NCBI RefSeq assembly: GCF_028687635.1
Contig: NZ_JAQTZS010000023.1
Location: 1 to 46,729 of the forward strand
Reading direction: 5' to 3'
Source: Malikia sp.
GTDB lineage: Bacteria; Pseudomonadota; Gammaproteobacteria; Burkholderiales; Burkholderiaceae_C
Length of the DNA: 46,729 nucleotides
Shown here: one piece after another, positions 1 to 9,010 of the stretch
How the letters are laid out: each line of letters starts with the position of its first letter
Numbering within the stretch: position 1 is the first letter of the stretch
Notes under the pieces: generated by a model
The model's database searches: none
What the model saw: the letters and a program-made list of their open reading frames with translations, nothing else
What the model was told of the DNA's origin: nothing
Position numbers and translations under genes: made by a program

Positions 1-240
1 ACGAAAGGGTGACGGAGAACCGGGAGCCAAGGCGATCTGGCTGGGCATGCAGGATGTGGCCGTCTTTGTCGAAGGCATACGGTATGCGCGCCAAGCCGGT
101 GGGATCTGACTTATGTATAACGGGATGGGCTTCAGGGCATCGGGAGTCAGCACGACCGGCACAGGCGCAGTTCTCCAAAATTTCTTGCAACTTGGTGGCA
201 TTTGCCTCATGCTTATTGGCGGACTTGATTGGTGGATATT
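1..240 (-). pseudogene. Possible truncated coding remnant running off the left edge
   Basis: On the minus strand one frame stays open from about position 240 to the window edge. It reads as a protein-like stretch containing NCACAGRADSRCPEAH and IPYAFDKDGHILHAQ. A TGA lies immediately upstream of the open stretch and no ATG is present, only TTG codons near 190, so this is either a gene with a TTG start or a piece that has lost its 5' end. The overlapping plus-strand frame (9-269) has a less protein-like composition. I do not recognise the family. In the integron-cassette interpretation of this region, it would be the content of the cassette preceding the attC-like site at 327-386, in opposite orientation to the next gene. 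Confidence 0.25.
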
Positions 241-326
241 CTCACGTGGTCGGTAGCATAGTGTTTTGAGTTCTTGTAATCAGCACGTCGTACCCTCTAG
301 CCGCGTCATCGCAATGCCGTCCGACC

Positions 327-386
327 TGATAATCCTTAGCTGCACCTGACTCGCCTACGGCGAGCCGGTGAACTAACACGTTAGCC
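327..386 (+). repeat. attC-like recombination site with degenerate left box
   Basis: The segment folds as a bulged hairpin with three paired blocks: TTAG (336-339) with CTAA (373-376), CACC (343-346) with GGTG (367-370), and CTCGCC (350-355) with GGCGAG (359-364), leaving a TAC loop. It ends in GTTAGCC (380-386), one base away from the integron core consensus GTTRRRY. The outer left box would be TGATAAT (327-333), only weakly similar to RYYYAAC. The asymmetric bulges and the spacing before the GTT core match attC architecture. An alternative is a fortuitous hairpin. The matching site on the other side of the next gene raises confidence. Confidence 0.5.
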
Positions 387-399
387 TCCAGGAGAAAGT

Positions 400-1029
400 A
401 TGCAGAGTTACCTCTACCTCAATGAGAATCGTATCAAGAGCGTATTCTCTCAGTTAACGGATGGGCTAGTCACTAAGACGAATGTCGAGTCGTCAAAGTC
501 CGTCGAAGCCGGGATTGGCGCGAGCCTGCTGGGGATGCTCACACCTTCACTGAAGGCGACCAAGGCTGGAAAGCAGTCAACAGAGAAGGTGATGGCACCC
601 GAGAACATGGTCGCACACCTCATAAAGATCATTCCCAAAACGGGGAAGGCCAAGTTGCTTACTACACAAGAGGACTGGAGATCTGTGTATAAAGGAGATC
701 TAGTTGTGTTTCATGGAGAACTCGAATTCGATTCATTTGGGCATACAAAGCAGGAACTCTGGGATGCCTCATGCGAAGAACTGGGACAACGGAAGTTGCG
801 TCACGACCTTCGACTAAAGGGCCAGATCGGCGGAAAGTATGTTGAGATACCTTTCTCATCTAACTGGGTAACAGGCCCGTCTCAATTCACGATGCTTTGT
901 CACGCGGAGTTTGATTCACTAGAGGGCCTTGCAATCGTCATGACAGACCCGGAAAGCAAGCCGGTAATGCTTCAGCCGTTGGCATTTGGGAATTGTTTCA
1001 TTGCGCCCGACGGAGAAACTGAAGGCTAA
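400..1029 (+). CDS. Integron-cassette-borne protein of unknown function, DUF6414-like N-terminus
   Basis: A 209-residue protein with ATG at 400 preceded by a good ribosome binding site (AGGAG, 390-394). No signal peptide or membrane segment is evident, so it is probably cytoplasmic. The N-terminus (YLYLNENRIKSVFSQL) resembles from memory the start of DUF6414 proteins, which begin with a YLD..RV.S...QL pattern; the rest gives no recognisable catalytic motif. Codon use is clearly less GC-rich than in the genes to the right, pointing to horizontal acquisition. The stop codon TAA (1027-1029) is embedded in the GGCTAAC box of the downstream attC-like site, and the gene begins 14 bases after the upstream GTTAGCC box. 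That compact arrangement is typical of a promoterless gene cassette. Function unknown. Confidence 0.75.
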   Translation: MQSYLYLNENRIKSVFSQLTDGLVTKTNVESSKSVEAGIGASLLGMLTPSLKATKAGKQSTEKVMAPENMVAHLIKIIPKTGKAKLLTTQEDWRSVYKGDLVVFHGELEFDSFGHTKQELWDASCEELGQRKLRHDLRLKGQIGGKYVEIPFSSNWVTGPSQFTMLCHAEFDSLEGLAIVMTDPESKPVMLQPLAFGNCFIAPDGETEG

Positions 1030-1081
1030 CCCTTCATTCCAGCTGACCACCTTCCGCGGACGCTGAATTCAAACGTTGAAC
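1024..1081 (+). repeat. attC-like site of an integron gene cassette
   Basis: The site begins with GGCTAAC (1024-1030), which fits RYYYAAC exactly and contains the stop codon of the preceding gene. It ends with GTTGAAC (1075-1081), which fits GTTRRRY exactly. Between them ATTCCAGC (1036-1043) pairs with GCTGAAT (1062-1068) except for one unpaired C, as expected for the extrahelical base of attC arms. At about 58 bp it matches the short attC class. No integrase gene is visible in the window. Confidence 0.6.
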
Positions 1082-1269
1082 GACAGCTTTCCTCAAAGCT
1101 CAATGTCGGCATTGGGTCGAAACCTGCCGGTCGCGGCGAAGTTTTTTCTGACCGCTCCTAGCCTGAACCCGTCATCGACTCAACGGGTTCGGTGGTGGTC
1201 AACTGCTGGCAGATTTCCGTCGATCATTGCACATACGGTGTGCTCAGTCACGCCCATGACTATCGTTCC

Positions 1270-2488
1270 CAGGGCGATCGCGCTATGTTGAGTCTGGCGA
1301 GATTTGACCGAACAGGATCTGCTGGCGGTAGTCGAGGCTGGTGCCGGCGCGCATCTTGCGCCGGCGTATGCTCACGTTGCTGCTGTCGTTGTCGCGCAGC
1401 AGGTTCAGCGCGGCCCGGCGAATGACGGCCAGATTGGCCGCCGAATGGTCCTTGCGCGCCCGATGGGCATCCTCGCCGAACTGCACGTCCAGCACCCAGT
1501 GCTGCTGGTTCTCGATGCGCCAGTGCTCGCGTATCGCCTGCGCGATGCGCGCGGGCTCCCTGATCGAGCACAGGTAGTAGCGCCGCTGCACGCTGGCATG
1601 CAGACGGGCCTTGCCGGCAGGCTCGCGCGTGGACTCCACCATCGCCACGGCCTTGAGCCCCGCCCATTCGGGCTTGGCTTCGAGCCAGTCGAGCTCGGTG
1701 CTCACGACCACGCGGCGCGTCTCCAGCCGTCCATGCTCCTTCTCGACGGACTCGACCTGATACACATCGCCGCTCGCATCACAGTAATCGAGCCAGCTCG
1801 CGACGTCCTCGTGCAGCGTCGGGTGGTTGTCCTTGAGGGCCAGCACATAGTCGGCCTTGTGCTCGACGATGGCCTGTGCGACCGACTTCTGGCAGCCCAT
1901 GGCATCGATCGTCACGACCGCGCCGGCCAGCTCGAGCTGGGCCAGCAGATCCGGAATCGCGTTGATTTCGTTGGACTTGTCCGCCACCGCCTGCACGCCC
2001 AGCACCAGGCGCGCCTGCGTGGCGAACGCGCTCATCAGATGTACCGGTGGCTGCTGCCCGTCCCGACTCCCTCGCAGGCTTTTGCCATCGAGCGCGACCT
2101 GCTGCCCCGCCAGAGCTGGCAGGGACTGCCGCATCCACTGACCAAAGGCGCTCGCAAACGCCTGGCGATCGATGCGTCCCATCACGTCGCTCAAGGTGTC
2201 GTGCGACGGAATGCCGTTGCGCAGCTCCAGGAAACCGCGCAGCCAGGTCTCGTTCTCGCAACCGAAGTCCTCGATACTGACCCAGTCCTCGAAGCCGCAC
2301 AGCACCGCGCACAGCGTGATCATCACGATGTCCTCGAGCTTGTGCAGCTTGTTGCGGGTCTGCCGCCTGGGGTCGGGCAACTCGGCGAAGTAGGTCTGGG
2401 GGTTGGCAAGCATGCCTTCAGTATCCACCCGGCCAGCTCAATAGCCCAGTCTCAGATCATTCCCGGGCTACATAGCGCAATCGCCCTA
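1270..2488 (-). mobile_element. ISAs1-family insertion sequence
   Basis: A single-transposase element of about 1.22 kb. Terminal inverted repeats are visible: AGGGCGATCGCGCTATGT at 1271-1288 and, as reverse complement at 2470-2487, AGGGCGATTGCGCTATGT, which match at 17 of 18 positions. The preceding base gives CAGGG and TAGGG ends. The family usually makes an 8-10 bp target duplication, but the flanks (ATCGTTCC before, GGCCAATCC after) do not match. The element separates the low-GC cassette region from core genes, so it may mark a rearrangement junction. Confidence 0.85.
1283..2428 (-). CDS. ISAs1 family transposase (DDE type)
   Basis: A full-length transposase of 381 residues with the family's typical N-terminus (FAELPDPRR..NKLHKLEDI). 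It has a complete DDE set: D114 in VALDGKSLRGS, D175 in VTIDAMGCQ and E306 in HWRIENQQHWVLD. It cuts and joins the ends of its own element. ATG at 2428 fits the family N-terminus. The stop codon TAG (1283-1285 on the complement) lies inside the left terminal inverted repeat, so the C-terminal codons also form the transposon end. The frame is intact, so the element may still be active. Confidence 0.92.
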   Translation of the reverse strand: MDTEGMLANPQTYFAELPDPRRQTRNKLHKLEDIVMITLCAVLCGFEDWVSIEDFGCENETWLRGFLELRNGIPSHDTLSDVMGRIDRQAFASAFGQWMRQSLPALAGQQVALDGKSLRGSRDGQQPPVHLMSAFATQARLVLGVQAVADKSNEINAIPDLLAQLELAGAVVTIDAMGCQKSVAQAIVEHKADYVLALKDNHPTLHEDVASWLDYCDASGDVYQVESVEKEHGRLETRRVVVSTELDWLEAKPEWAGLKAVAMVESTREPAGKARLHASVQRRYYLCSIREPARIAQAIREHWRIENQQHWVLDVQFGEDAHRARKDHSAANLAVIRRAALNLLRDNDSSNVSIRRRKMRAGTSLDYRQQILFGQISPDST

Positions 2489-2667
2489 GGCCAATCCGGC
2501 CCGGATCGAGCACGTCGGTTGGCAGGCTCTAAAATGAGACTTTTGACTTCCTGTCGCCTGCGGCCCATTCCCGCAGCGGCCTCATTCATGGCCTCTATCC
2601 TTGCGCTCCGGGAGCTTGTCCCGTCCGCCTGCCGTTTCGGCCTGCCCCTCAAGCGGGGGATGGCGCA

Positions 2668-3576
2668 ATGAGCGGGACCTCCGCCGATTTCAGCCAATGG
2701 AGCACGGCGCGTCTGGCCGAGGTCGAGCGCCTGCTGGAGCAGTGGGTGCCCGCGGCGGCTCCGGCCGGCCTGGGCGCCGCGATGCGCTATGCGGTGCTCG
2801 ACGGCGGCAAGCGCCTGCGTCCGCTGCTGGTGCTGGCGACCGCCGAAGCGGTGGCCGGCGCGCTGCCGCCTGCGGGCGCCGCCGCCTGGCGCGCGGCCTG
2901 CGCGCTTGAGCTGATCCACGCCTACTCGCTGGCGCACGACGACCTGCCTTGCATGGACAACGACGTGCTGCGGCGCGGCAAGCCGACCCTGCATGTGCGG
3001 TTCGGCGAGGCGCTGGCGCTGCTCGCGGGCGACGCGCTGCAGGCGCTGGCCTTCGAGCTGCTGTTGCCGCCAGAGGCCTCGCTGGAGCCGGCGCTGATGG
3101 TGCGTCTCTGTCGCCTGCTGGCGCGGGCCGCGGGCTGGGACGGCATGGCCGGCGGCCAGGCGATCGACCTGGCCGGCGTGGGCCAGCTGCTGGACCAGAC
3201 CCGGCTGGAGGACATGCACCGCCGCAAGACCGGCGCGCTGCTGCTGGCCAGCGTCGAGATGGGCGCCGTCGCCTCCGGTGCCAACGAGTCCGCGCTGCAG
3301 GCGCTGGGCCGCTATGGCCGCGCGCTCGGGCTGGCCTTCCAGGTGGTCGACGACATCCTGGACGTGACCGCCGACTCGGCCACGCTGGGCAAGACCGCCG
3401 GCAAGGACGCCGCCGCCGACAAGCCCACCTTTGTCTCGCTGCTCGGGCTGGAGGCGGCGCAGGCCTATGCCGACCGCCTGCTGGCGCAGGCGCATGAGGC
3501 GCTGGAACAAGCCGGCCTGCGACGGGCCGATCACCTGCACGCCATCGCTGACTGGGTCGTGCGCCGCAATCACTGA
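2668..3576 (+). CDS. ispA: Farnesyl diphosphate synthase (short-chain polyprenyl synthase)
   Basis: A 302-residue cytoplasmic enzyme that condenses dimethylallyl or geranyl diphosphate with isopentenyl diphosphate to make farnesyl diphosphate, the precursor of quinones and undecaprenyl phosphate. Both magnesium-binding aspartate-rich motifs are present: DDLPCMD at residues 91-97 and DDILD near residue 230. The GGKRLRP isopentenyl-diphosphate site lies at about residues 46-52. Length matches the family (about 295-300). dxs follows after 53 bp, giving the common ispA-dxs isoprenoid operon. The usual upstream partner xseB is not recognisable in the 179 bp between the insertion sequence and this gene, which suggests that the rearrangement at the IS removed it or that it lies elsewhere. 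Confidence 0.95.
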   Translation: MSGTSADFSQWSTARLAEVERLLEQWVPAAAPAGLGAAMRYAVLDGGKRLRPLLVLATAEAVAGALPPAGAAAWRAACALELIHAYSLAHDDLPCMDNDVLRRGKPTLHVRFGEALALLAGDALQALAFELLLPPEASLEPALMVRLCRLLARAAGWDGMAGGQAIDLAGVGQLLDQTRLEDMHRRKTGALLLASVEMGAVASGANESALQALGRYGRALGLAFQVVDDILDVTADSATLGKTAGKDAAADKPTFVSLLGLEAAQAYADRLLAQAHEALEQAGLRRADHLHAIADWVVRRNH

Positions 3577-3629
3577 CAAGCCAGCCGCTGCGCTGCCTGC
3601 CGACCCTCGCTACACGAGAACCCCGAACA

Positions 3630-5504
3630 ATGACCGGTTTGCTGTCCACCATCGATTCTCCGGCCGATCTGCGCCGACTGACGCGCGCCCAACTGCCCGC
3701 GCTGGCGACCGAGCTGCGCGATTTCCTGCTGCACAGCGTCGCGCGCACCGGCGGCCACCTGAGCTCCAACCTCGGCACGGTCGAGCTGACCATCGCGCTG
3801 CACTATGTCTTCAACACGCCCGAGGACCGCATCGTCTGGGATGTGGGCCATCAGACCTATCCGCACAAGATCCTGACTGGCCGGCGCGAGCGCATGGGCA
3901 GCCTGCGCCAGCTCGGCGGCATCAGCGGCTTTCCGCTGCGCAGCGAGAGTCCGTACGACGCCTTCGGCACCGCGCACTCGTCGACCAGCATCTCGGCCGC
4001 GCTCGGCATGGCGATGGCTGCCAGGCAAAAGGGTGAGGACCGGCAGGCGATCGCCGTCATCGGCGACGGCGCGATGACCGCCGGCATGGCCTTCGAGGCG
4101 CTCAACAACGCGGGCGTGCTCGACGGCAAGCTGCTGGTGATCCTGAACGACAACGACATGTCGATCAGCCCGCCGGTCGGCGCGTTGAATCGCTACCTGG
4201 CCCAGCTGATGAGCGGGCGCTTCTACTCGGCGGCCAAGCAGGTTGGCAAGCAGGTGCTGGCCAAGGCGCCGCACCTGTTCGAGCTGGCCAAGCGGCTGGA
4301 GGAGCAGGCCAAGGGCCTGGTGGTGCCGGCCACGCTGTTCGAGAAGTTCGGCTTCAACTACATCGGTCCGATCGACGGCCATGACCTCGAATCGCTGCTC
4401 CCGACGCTGGAGAACATCAAGCAGCTCGAAGGCCCGCAGTTCCTGCATGTGGTGACCAAGAAGGGCCGGGGCTACGACCTGGCCGAGGCCGACCCGGTGG
4501 CCTACCACGGCCCGGGCAAGTTCGATCCCAAGGTCGGCCTGCAGCAGCCGGCCACCGCCCCGAAGCCGACCTTCAGCCAGGTGTTCGGCCGCTGGCTGTG
4601 CGACATGGCCGCGCATGACCAGCGCCTGGTCGGCATCACGCCGGCGATGCGCGAGGGCTCGGGCATGGTCGAGTTCCACCAGCGCTTCCCGGACCGCTAC
4701 TACGATGTCGGCATCGCCGAGCAGCATGCGGTCACCTTTGCCGCCGGCCTGGCCTGCGAGGGCATCAAGCCGGTGGTCGCGATCTACTCGACCTTCCTGC
4801 AGCGCGCCTACGACCAGCTGGTGCACGACGCCGCGCTGCAGAAGCTGCCGATGGTGCTGGCGCTGGACCGCGCCGGCCTGGTCGGCGCCGACGGCCCGAC
4901 CCACGCCGGCGCCTACGACATTCCCTTCCTGCGCTGCATCCCCAACGTCAGCATCGCCTGTCCGGCCGACGAGGCCGAGTGCTACCGCCTGCTGTCGACC
5001 GCCTACGCCCAGGATCACCCGGTCGCGGTGCGCTACCCGCGCGGCAGCGGCACCGGTGCCGCCTTGCCCGATGACCTTGCAGGGCTGCCGTTCGGCAAGG
5101 GCGAGCTGCGCCGTCAGGGCCAGCGCGTCGCGATCCTGGCCTTCGGCACCCTGCTGCAGCCGGCGCTGGTGGCCGCCGAGGCGCTCGACGCCACCGTCGT
5201 CAACATGCGCTGGGCCAAGCCGCTGGACCGCGAGCTGCTGCTGCAGGTCGCGCGCAGTCACGAGCTCATCGTGACGATCGAGGAGGGCGCGATCGCCGGC
5301 GGCGCCGGTTCGGCGGTGCTCGAAGCCCTGCAGGTGGCGCGCCTGCCCTTGCCAGTGCTCCAGCTGGGACTGCCCGACCGCTTCATCGAGCATGGCGACC
5401 ACGGCCAGCTGCTGACCGGGCTGGGCCTGGATGCCGAGGGCATCGAGCGCAGCGTGCGCGCCTGGCTGGCGCCCGCCGAGCCGCAGCCAGGAGTCGCAGC
5501 TTGA
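3630..5504 (+). CDS. dxs: 1-deoxy-D-xylulose-5-phosphate synthase
   Basis: A thiamine-diphosphate enzyme that makes DXP from pyruvate and glyceraldehyde 3-phosphate, the first step of the MEP isoprenoid pathway. At 624 residues it has the normal family length. Visible signatures are the N-terminal [17 protein letters not shown] segment, the thiamine-binding [18 protein letters not shown] stretch, the catalytic-glutamate region [15 protein letters not shown], and [15 protein letters not shown] in the pyrimidine domain. It lies 53 bp after ispA, and its TGA overlaps the TTG start of the next gene, so the three genes are probably co-transcribed. Confidence 0.97.
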   Translation: MTGLLSTIDSPADLRRLTRAQLPALATELRDFLLHSVARTGGHLSSNLGTVELTIALHYVFNTPEDRIVWDVGHQTYPHKILTGRRERMGSLRQLGGISGFPLRSESPYDAFGTAHSSTSISAALGMAMAARQKGEDRQAIAVIGDGAMTAGMAFEALNNAGVLDGKLLVILNDNDMSISPPVGALNRYLAQLMSGRFYSAAKQVGKQVLAKAPHLFELAKRLEEQAKGLVVPATLFEKFGFNYIGPIDGHDLESLLPTLENIKQLEGPQFLHVVTKKGRGYDLAEADPVAYHGPGKFDPKVGLQQPATAPKPTFSQVFGRWLCDMAAHDQRLVGITPAMREGSGMVEFHQRFPDRYYDVGIAEQHAVTFAAGLACEGIKPVVAIYSTFLQRAYDQLVHDAALQKLPMVLALDRAGLVGADGPTHAGAYDIPFLRCIPNVSIACPADEAECYRLLSTAYAQDHPVAVRYPRGSGTGAALPDDLAGLPFGKGELRRQGQRVAILAFGTLLQPALVAAEALDATVVNMRWAKPLDRELLLQVARSHELIVTIEEGAIAGGAGSAVLEALQVARLPLPVLQLGLPDRFIEHGDHGQLLTGLGLDAEGIERSVRAWLAPAEPQPGVAA

Positions 5505-6580
5505 GGCGTCGCCGCGTCGTGCAGCAAGCCGGCCTGGCCGGCATCCTGGCCGCCTGCGCTGCGCCGGCCGTCCATGCCCAGCCGGTCGTGCGCTGGCGCC
5601 TGGCCACGGCCTTTCATGCCACGCTCGACGCCATTCATGGCGGCACCGAGCAGTTCGCGCGTCAGGTCGGCCTGTTGTCGGGCGGTCGGCTCCAGGTCAC
5701 CCTGCTGCCCAACGAGGAGCCGATCCCGCATCTGGCCCAGCTTGAGGCACTGCAGCAGGGCGAGATCGATGCGTTGCACGCGGTGCCCAGCTATTTCGTG
5801 GGCCTCGACGAATGCTTTGCCTTCGACAGCGCCATTCCCTTCGGCCTCAACAGCCGGCAGATGAACGCCTGGCAGCTCGAAGGCAATGGCCTCAGGCTGC
5901 TGCGGGATTTCTACGCGCCGCACCAGATCGTCAACTTCCCGATGGGCAACTCCGGCGCGCAGATGGGCGGCTGGTTCCGGCGCGAGTTGCACTCGGCGGG
6001 CGATCTGCAGGGGCTGCGCATGCAGATCGACGGACTGGGCGCGCGCGTGCTGCAGGCGCTAGGCGGCTCGCCGCAGCAGATGGCGATGGGCGAGCTCGTC
6101 GGTGCGCTGGAGCGCGGCGCGCTCGATGCCGTTGAATGGGTGGGGCCCCACGACGACCGCAAGCTGGGTCTGGGCCGGGTCGCGCGTCATTACTACTACC
6201 CGGGCTGGTGGGAAGGCGGATCCCAGCTCAGCCTGTACTGCAATCTCAAGGCCTGGCGCGCCCTGGCGCCCGAACTCAAGGCCGTGGTCGAGGCGGCTGC
6301 CCAGTGCGTCCATGCCACCATCCAGGCGCGCTACGACCTGCTCAACCCGGTGGCGCTCAAGCAGCTGGTGGCGGCGGGCGCCAAGGTCAAGGCCTTTCCG
6401 CTGCCGGTGATGGATGCGGCCTTCAAGGCTTCCAGCGCGCTGCATGCCGAACTGTCGCGCCGCAACCCGAACTGGCGGCGCATCCATGCCGATTTTTCCG
6501 CCTTCCGGCGCGAGCAAAACCTCTGGCACCGGCTCGCCGAGGCTTCCTTCGACCGCTACATGCAGTCGGCCCGGCTCTGA
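5501..6580 (+). CDS. TRAP transporter substrate-binding protein (DctP family)
   Basis: A 359-residue periplasmic solute-binding protein. The start is TTG at 5501, overlapping the dxs stop (TTGA), which suggests translational coupling. The N-terminus [20 protein letters not shown] followed by PAVHA-Q is an export signal with twin-arginine character. Conserved family features include [10 protein letters not shown] at the mature start, the [19 protein letters not shown] substrate-site region and [10 protein letters not shown]. The membrane subunits DctQ and DctM are absent, so it is an orphan that must work with a permease encoded elsewhere, or in another role. The ligand cannot be told from sequence; mannitol or 2-oxo acid binding is typical of related proteins. 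Confidence 0.85.
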   Translation: MRRRRVVQQAGLAGILAACAAPAVHAQPVVRWRLATAFHATLDAIHGGTEQFARQVGLLSGGRLQVTLLPNEEPIPHLAQLEALQQGEIDALHAVPSYFVGLDECFAFDSAIPFGLNSRQMNAWQLEGNGLRLLRDFYAPHQIVNFPMGNSGAQMGGWFRRELHSAGDLQGLRMQIDGLGARVLQALGGSPQQMAMGELVGALERGALDAVEWVGPHDDRKLGLGRVARHYYYPGWWEGGSQLSLYCNLKAWRALAPELKAVVEAAAQCVHATIQARYDLLNPVALKQLVAAGAKVKAFPLPVMDAAFKASSALHAELSRRNPNWRRIHADFSAFRREQNLWHRLAEASFDRYMQSARL

Positions 6581-6616
6581 TGCCCTCTGATGCCAGGCTC
6601 AATTCACCCATTCAAG

Positions 6617-7066
6617 ATGCAAATCGACGTCAAGATCCTCGACCCGCGGCTCGCGCAGCAGCCGCCCGCCTACGCCACGCCCGGCAGCGCCGGCCTCGAC
6701 CTGCGCGCCTGCCTGGAGCAGCCGCTCACGCTGGCGCCCAACGCCTGGCAGCTGGTGCCGACCGGCATGGCGATCCATCTGGCCGATCCGGGCTTTGCGG
6801 CGCTGATCCTGCCGCGCTCGGGCCTGGGCCACAAGCATGGCATCGTGCTGGGTAATCTGGTCGGGCTGATCGACAGCGACTACCAGGGCCAGCTGATGGT
6901 CAGCGCCTGGAACCGCAGCGAGGTGGCGTTCACCATCGAGCCGATGGAGCGCATTGCCCAGCTGGTGATCGTGCCGGTGCTGCAGGCCAGCTTCAACATC
7001 GTCGATGATTTCGCTGCCGCGACCGAGCGCGGCGCTGGCGGCTACGGCTCGACCGGTCGCGGTTGA
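6617..7066 (+). CDS. dut: dUTP diphosphatase
   Basis: A trimeric dUTPase that hydrolyses dUTP to dUMP and pyrophosphate, keeping uracil out of DNA and feeding thymidylate synthesis. All five family motifs are present in order: [34 protein letters not shown] and the C-terminal [13 protein letters not shown] that closes over the active site. I chose ATG 6617 ([12 protein letters not shown]) because it gives 149 residues, the normal length, and the homologous N-terminus; an in-frame start at 6590 would add nine unconserved residues. It is 36 bp downstream of the TRAP gene on the same strand and convergent with the next gene. Confidence 0.96.
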   Translation: MQIDVKILDPRLAQQPPAYATPGSAGLDLRACLEQPLTLAPNAWQLVPTGMAIHLADPGFAALILPRSGLGHKHGIVLGNLVGLIDSDYQGQLMVSAWNRSEVAFTIEPMERIAQLVIVPVLQASFNIVDDFAAATERGAGGYGSTGRG

Positions 7067-7086
7067 GTCCTGGCTCCTGACCCCAG

Positions 7087-7115
7087 CTACCCGGCGCCGA
7101 TCGGCCGCCGGGTAG
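7087..7115. terminator. Hairpin between convergent dut and slyD-like genes
   Basis: CTACCCGGCG (7087-7096) pairs perfectly with CGCCGGGTAG (7106-7115). It sits 20 bp after dut and 21 bp beyond the stop of the converging gene, where a bidirectional terminator would be expected. No T-tract follows on either strand, so it may act weakly or only as an mRNA 3' end structure. Confidence 0.4.
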
Positions 7116-7136
7116 CGGGCCGGTGGCTGGTCGTCC

Positions 7137-7679
7137 TCAGTGCAGGGTCTGGCCGCTGCTGTTGACCAGGCCCTGGTTTTCCGAGGCCTGGCCGCCGAGG
7201 CGGAAGAAGCCCGTGCCCATCGTGCCCTGGCCGATCTCCTCGGCATAGGCCTCGCGCACCTCGTGCACCTTCAGCTGCAGCCGCAAGGCGATGCCGGCCA
7301 GCGGGTGGTTGGCGTCGAGCACCACATGCTCGGGGTAGATTTCGCTGACGAAGTAGACCAGGTCGCGCGGCGCCTCCGGGTTGCAGCCCTCGGGCAGGCC
7401 CTCGAAGGTCATGCCTTCTTCCAGCTCCTGCGGGAAGGCCGCGCGCGGCTCCAGGAACAGCTTGCGGTCGTCGAAGTCGCCGAAGGCGTCCTCGGGCTCC
7501 AGGTGCAGCTCGAGCTCGGCCTCGGGCTCCAGGCCCTGCAGTTTTTCCTCGATCTTGGCCAGCAGATCGTCGCCGCCGAGCAGGAATTCGACCGGCTCGT
7601 CGAGTTCGTCCAGCGTTTCGCCCAGGGTGTCTTTGAGCGTCCAGGTCAGCGACACGACGCATTGTGGAGTGATTTTCAT
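7137..7679 (-). CDS. FKBP-type peptidyl-prolyl isomerase, SlyD-like
   Basis: A 180-residue cytoplasmic protein of the SlyD/FkpB group, which catalyses prolyl isomerisation and acts as a chaperone. The N-terminal half shows the FKBP strand pattern (VVSLTWTLKDTLGETLDE, then EFLLGGDDLLAKIEEKLQGLEPEAELELHLEPEDAFGDFD), with the insert-in-flap region in the middle and HPLAGIALRLQLKVHEVREA near the end, equivalent to the conserved NHPLAGK..F.V.V. SlyD segment. The histidine-rich metal-binding tail of E. coli SlyD is missing; the tail here is short and neutral. It is transcribed divergently from the RoxA-like gene, with only 14 bp between the start codons. Confidence 0.88.
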   Translation of the reverse strand: MKITPQCVVSLTWTLKDTLGETLDELDEPVEFLLGGDDLLAKIEEKLQGLEPEAELELHLEPEDAFGDFDDRKLFLEPRAAFPQELEEGMTFEGLPEGCNPEAPRDLVYFVSEIYPEHVVLDANHPLAGIALRLQLKVHEVREAYAEEIGQGTMGTGFFRLGGQASENQGLVNSSGQTLH

Positions 7680-7693
7680 CGCACAATTGTCCC

Positions 7694-8842
7694 ATGATCG
7701 CCACCTATCTGCCTTTCCCCCCCGAGTCCGACCAACCGCTCGCCTTGCTCGGCGGCCTCACGCCAGCCCAGTTCATGCGTGACTACTGGCAGAAGAAGCC
7801 GCTGCTCGTGCGCGGTGCCTTGCCCGGCTTTCAGCCCCTGCTGTCGCGCCCGCGACTGTTCGCGCTGTCCGGCCAGGACGATGTCGAGTCGCGCCTGATC
7901 GTGCAAAAGCCCGGCCAGGGCTGGACGCTCAAGCATGGGCCTTTCGCCAAGTCGGCCTTTCCGGCCTTCAAGCAGCCGCACTGGACGCTGCTGGTGCAGG
8001 GTGTCGACTTGCACGACGACGGCGCGCACGCGCTGATGCAGCAGTTCCGCTTCCTGCCCGATGCCCGGCTGGACGACCTGATGATCTCCTGGGCCAGCGA
8101 GGGCGGAGGCGTCGGTCCGCATTTCGACAGCTATGACGTGTTCCTGATCCAGGCCCAGGGCAAGCGCCACTGGCGCATCGGTCGCCAGGACGACCTGAGC
8201 CTGGAGGACGACGTGCCGCTCAAGATCCTGAGCCACTTCAAGGCCGAGGAGGACTATGTCTGCGAGCCTGGCGACCTGCTCTACCTGCCGCCAAAATACG
8301 CCCATGACGGCGTGGCGATCGAGGGTGAGTGCATGACCTACTCGGTCGGTTTCCGGGTGCCGCAGCGTGGCGGCCTGGCCGGCGAGATCGCGCAGCGCCT
8401 GGCCGATGATCACGAGGACGAGACGCTGTACGAGGACCCCGACCAGCCCGCGACCCGCCAGCCCGGCCGCATCCCGGCCGGTCTGCAGGCCTTCACGGCC
8501 GACGCGCTGCGCCGCCTGCTCGAACAGCCCGAGGACATGGCACGCGCGCTGGGCGAAGTCATGACCGAGCCCAAGCCCAAGGTCTGGTTCGACGAGCCCG
8601 AGGGCGACTGGGAGCCCGACGCTGTTCGGCTCGACCGTCGTACCCGCATGATGTACGATGAGCGCCATGTGTTCATCAACGGCGAGGCCTACCGTGCCGG
8701 TGGCGAGGATGCCGAACTGATGCGCCGCCTGGCCAATGAACGGCGCCTGGACGCGGCGGCCGTGCGTGACGCGAGCGAGGATGCCCAGGCGCTGCTGGGC
8801 GAGTGGTTCGTGGCGGGCTGGCTGCACGCGCGGGAAATCTGA
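7694..8842 (+). CDS. Cupin/JmjC-type ribosomal oxygenase, RoxA-like
   Basis: A 382-residue 2-oxoglutarate/Fe(II)-dependent oxygenase. Bacterial RoxA (YcfD) hydroxylates an arginine of ribosomal protein L16. The metal triad is visible: H143 and D145 in GPHFDSYDVF and H204 in LPPKYAHDGVA. The JmjC core spans about residues 90-215 and the C-terminal half corresponds to the dimerisation and winged-helix region of the family. The N-terminal motif TPAQFMRDYWQKKPLLVRGALPGF is characteristic of the RoxA/MINA53/NO66 ribosomal oxygenases. Substrate assignment rests on family resemblance; the length matches RoxA (about 370-390). Confidence 0.88.
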   Translation: MIATYLPFPPESDQPLALLGGLTPAQFMRDYWQKKPLLVRGALPGFQPLLSRPRLFALSGQDDVESRLIVQKPGQGWTLKHGPFAKSAFPAFKQPHWTLLVQGVDLHDDGAHALMQQFRFLPDARLDDLMISWASEGGGVGPHFDSYDVFLIQAQGKRHWRIGRQDDLSLEDDVPLKILSHFKAEEDYVCEPGDLLYLPPKYAHDGVAIEGECMTYSVGFRVPQRGGLAGEIAQRLADDHEDETLYEDPDQPATRQPGRIPAGLQAFTADALRRLLEQPEDMARALGEVMTEPKPKVWFDEPEGDWEPDAVRLDRRTRMMYDERHVFINGEAYRAGGEDAELMRRLANERRLDAAAVRDASEDAQALLGEWFVAGWLHAREI

Positions 8843-9010
8843 GCCCGACCGGCCGGCCGGCGCTGCGATCCCGGGGCGCCTGTTGACAATTTGCTACAAA
8901 AAAAGGGGGGATCAGGGTTATCCCTCTCTTATTTTGGCGATATGATTGAAAATGAACTTGTGATCACTGACTCCGCTTGTCAGCATCGCGAAAGTTTCAC
9001 TGGCGGCCAT

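Noticed and set aside
9-269. 86-codon plus-strand frame at the left edge
   Set aside because: GTG start without a ribosome binding site and with unlikely composition. The opposite strand looks more protein-like.
8883-8946. TTGACA (8883) and TATGAT (8941) as one sigma-70 promoter
   Set aside because: The spacing is far larger than 17 bp, and each lacks a good partner at the right distance, so I did not annotate a promoter.
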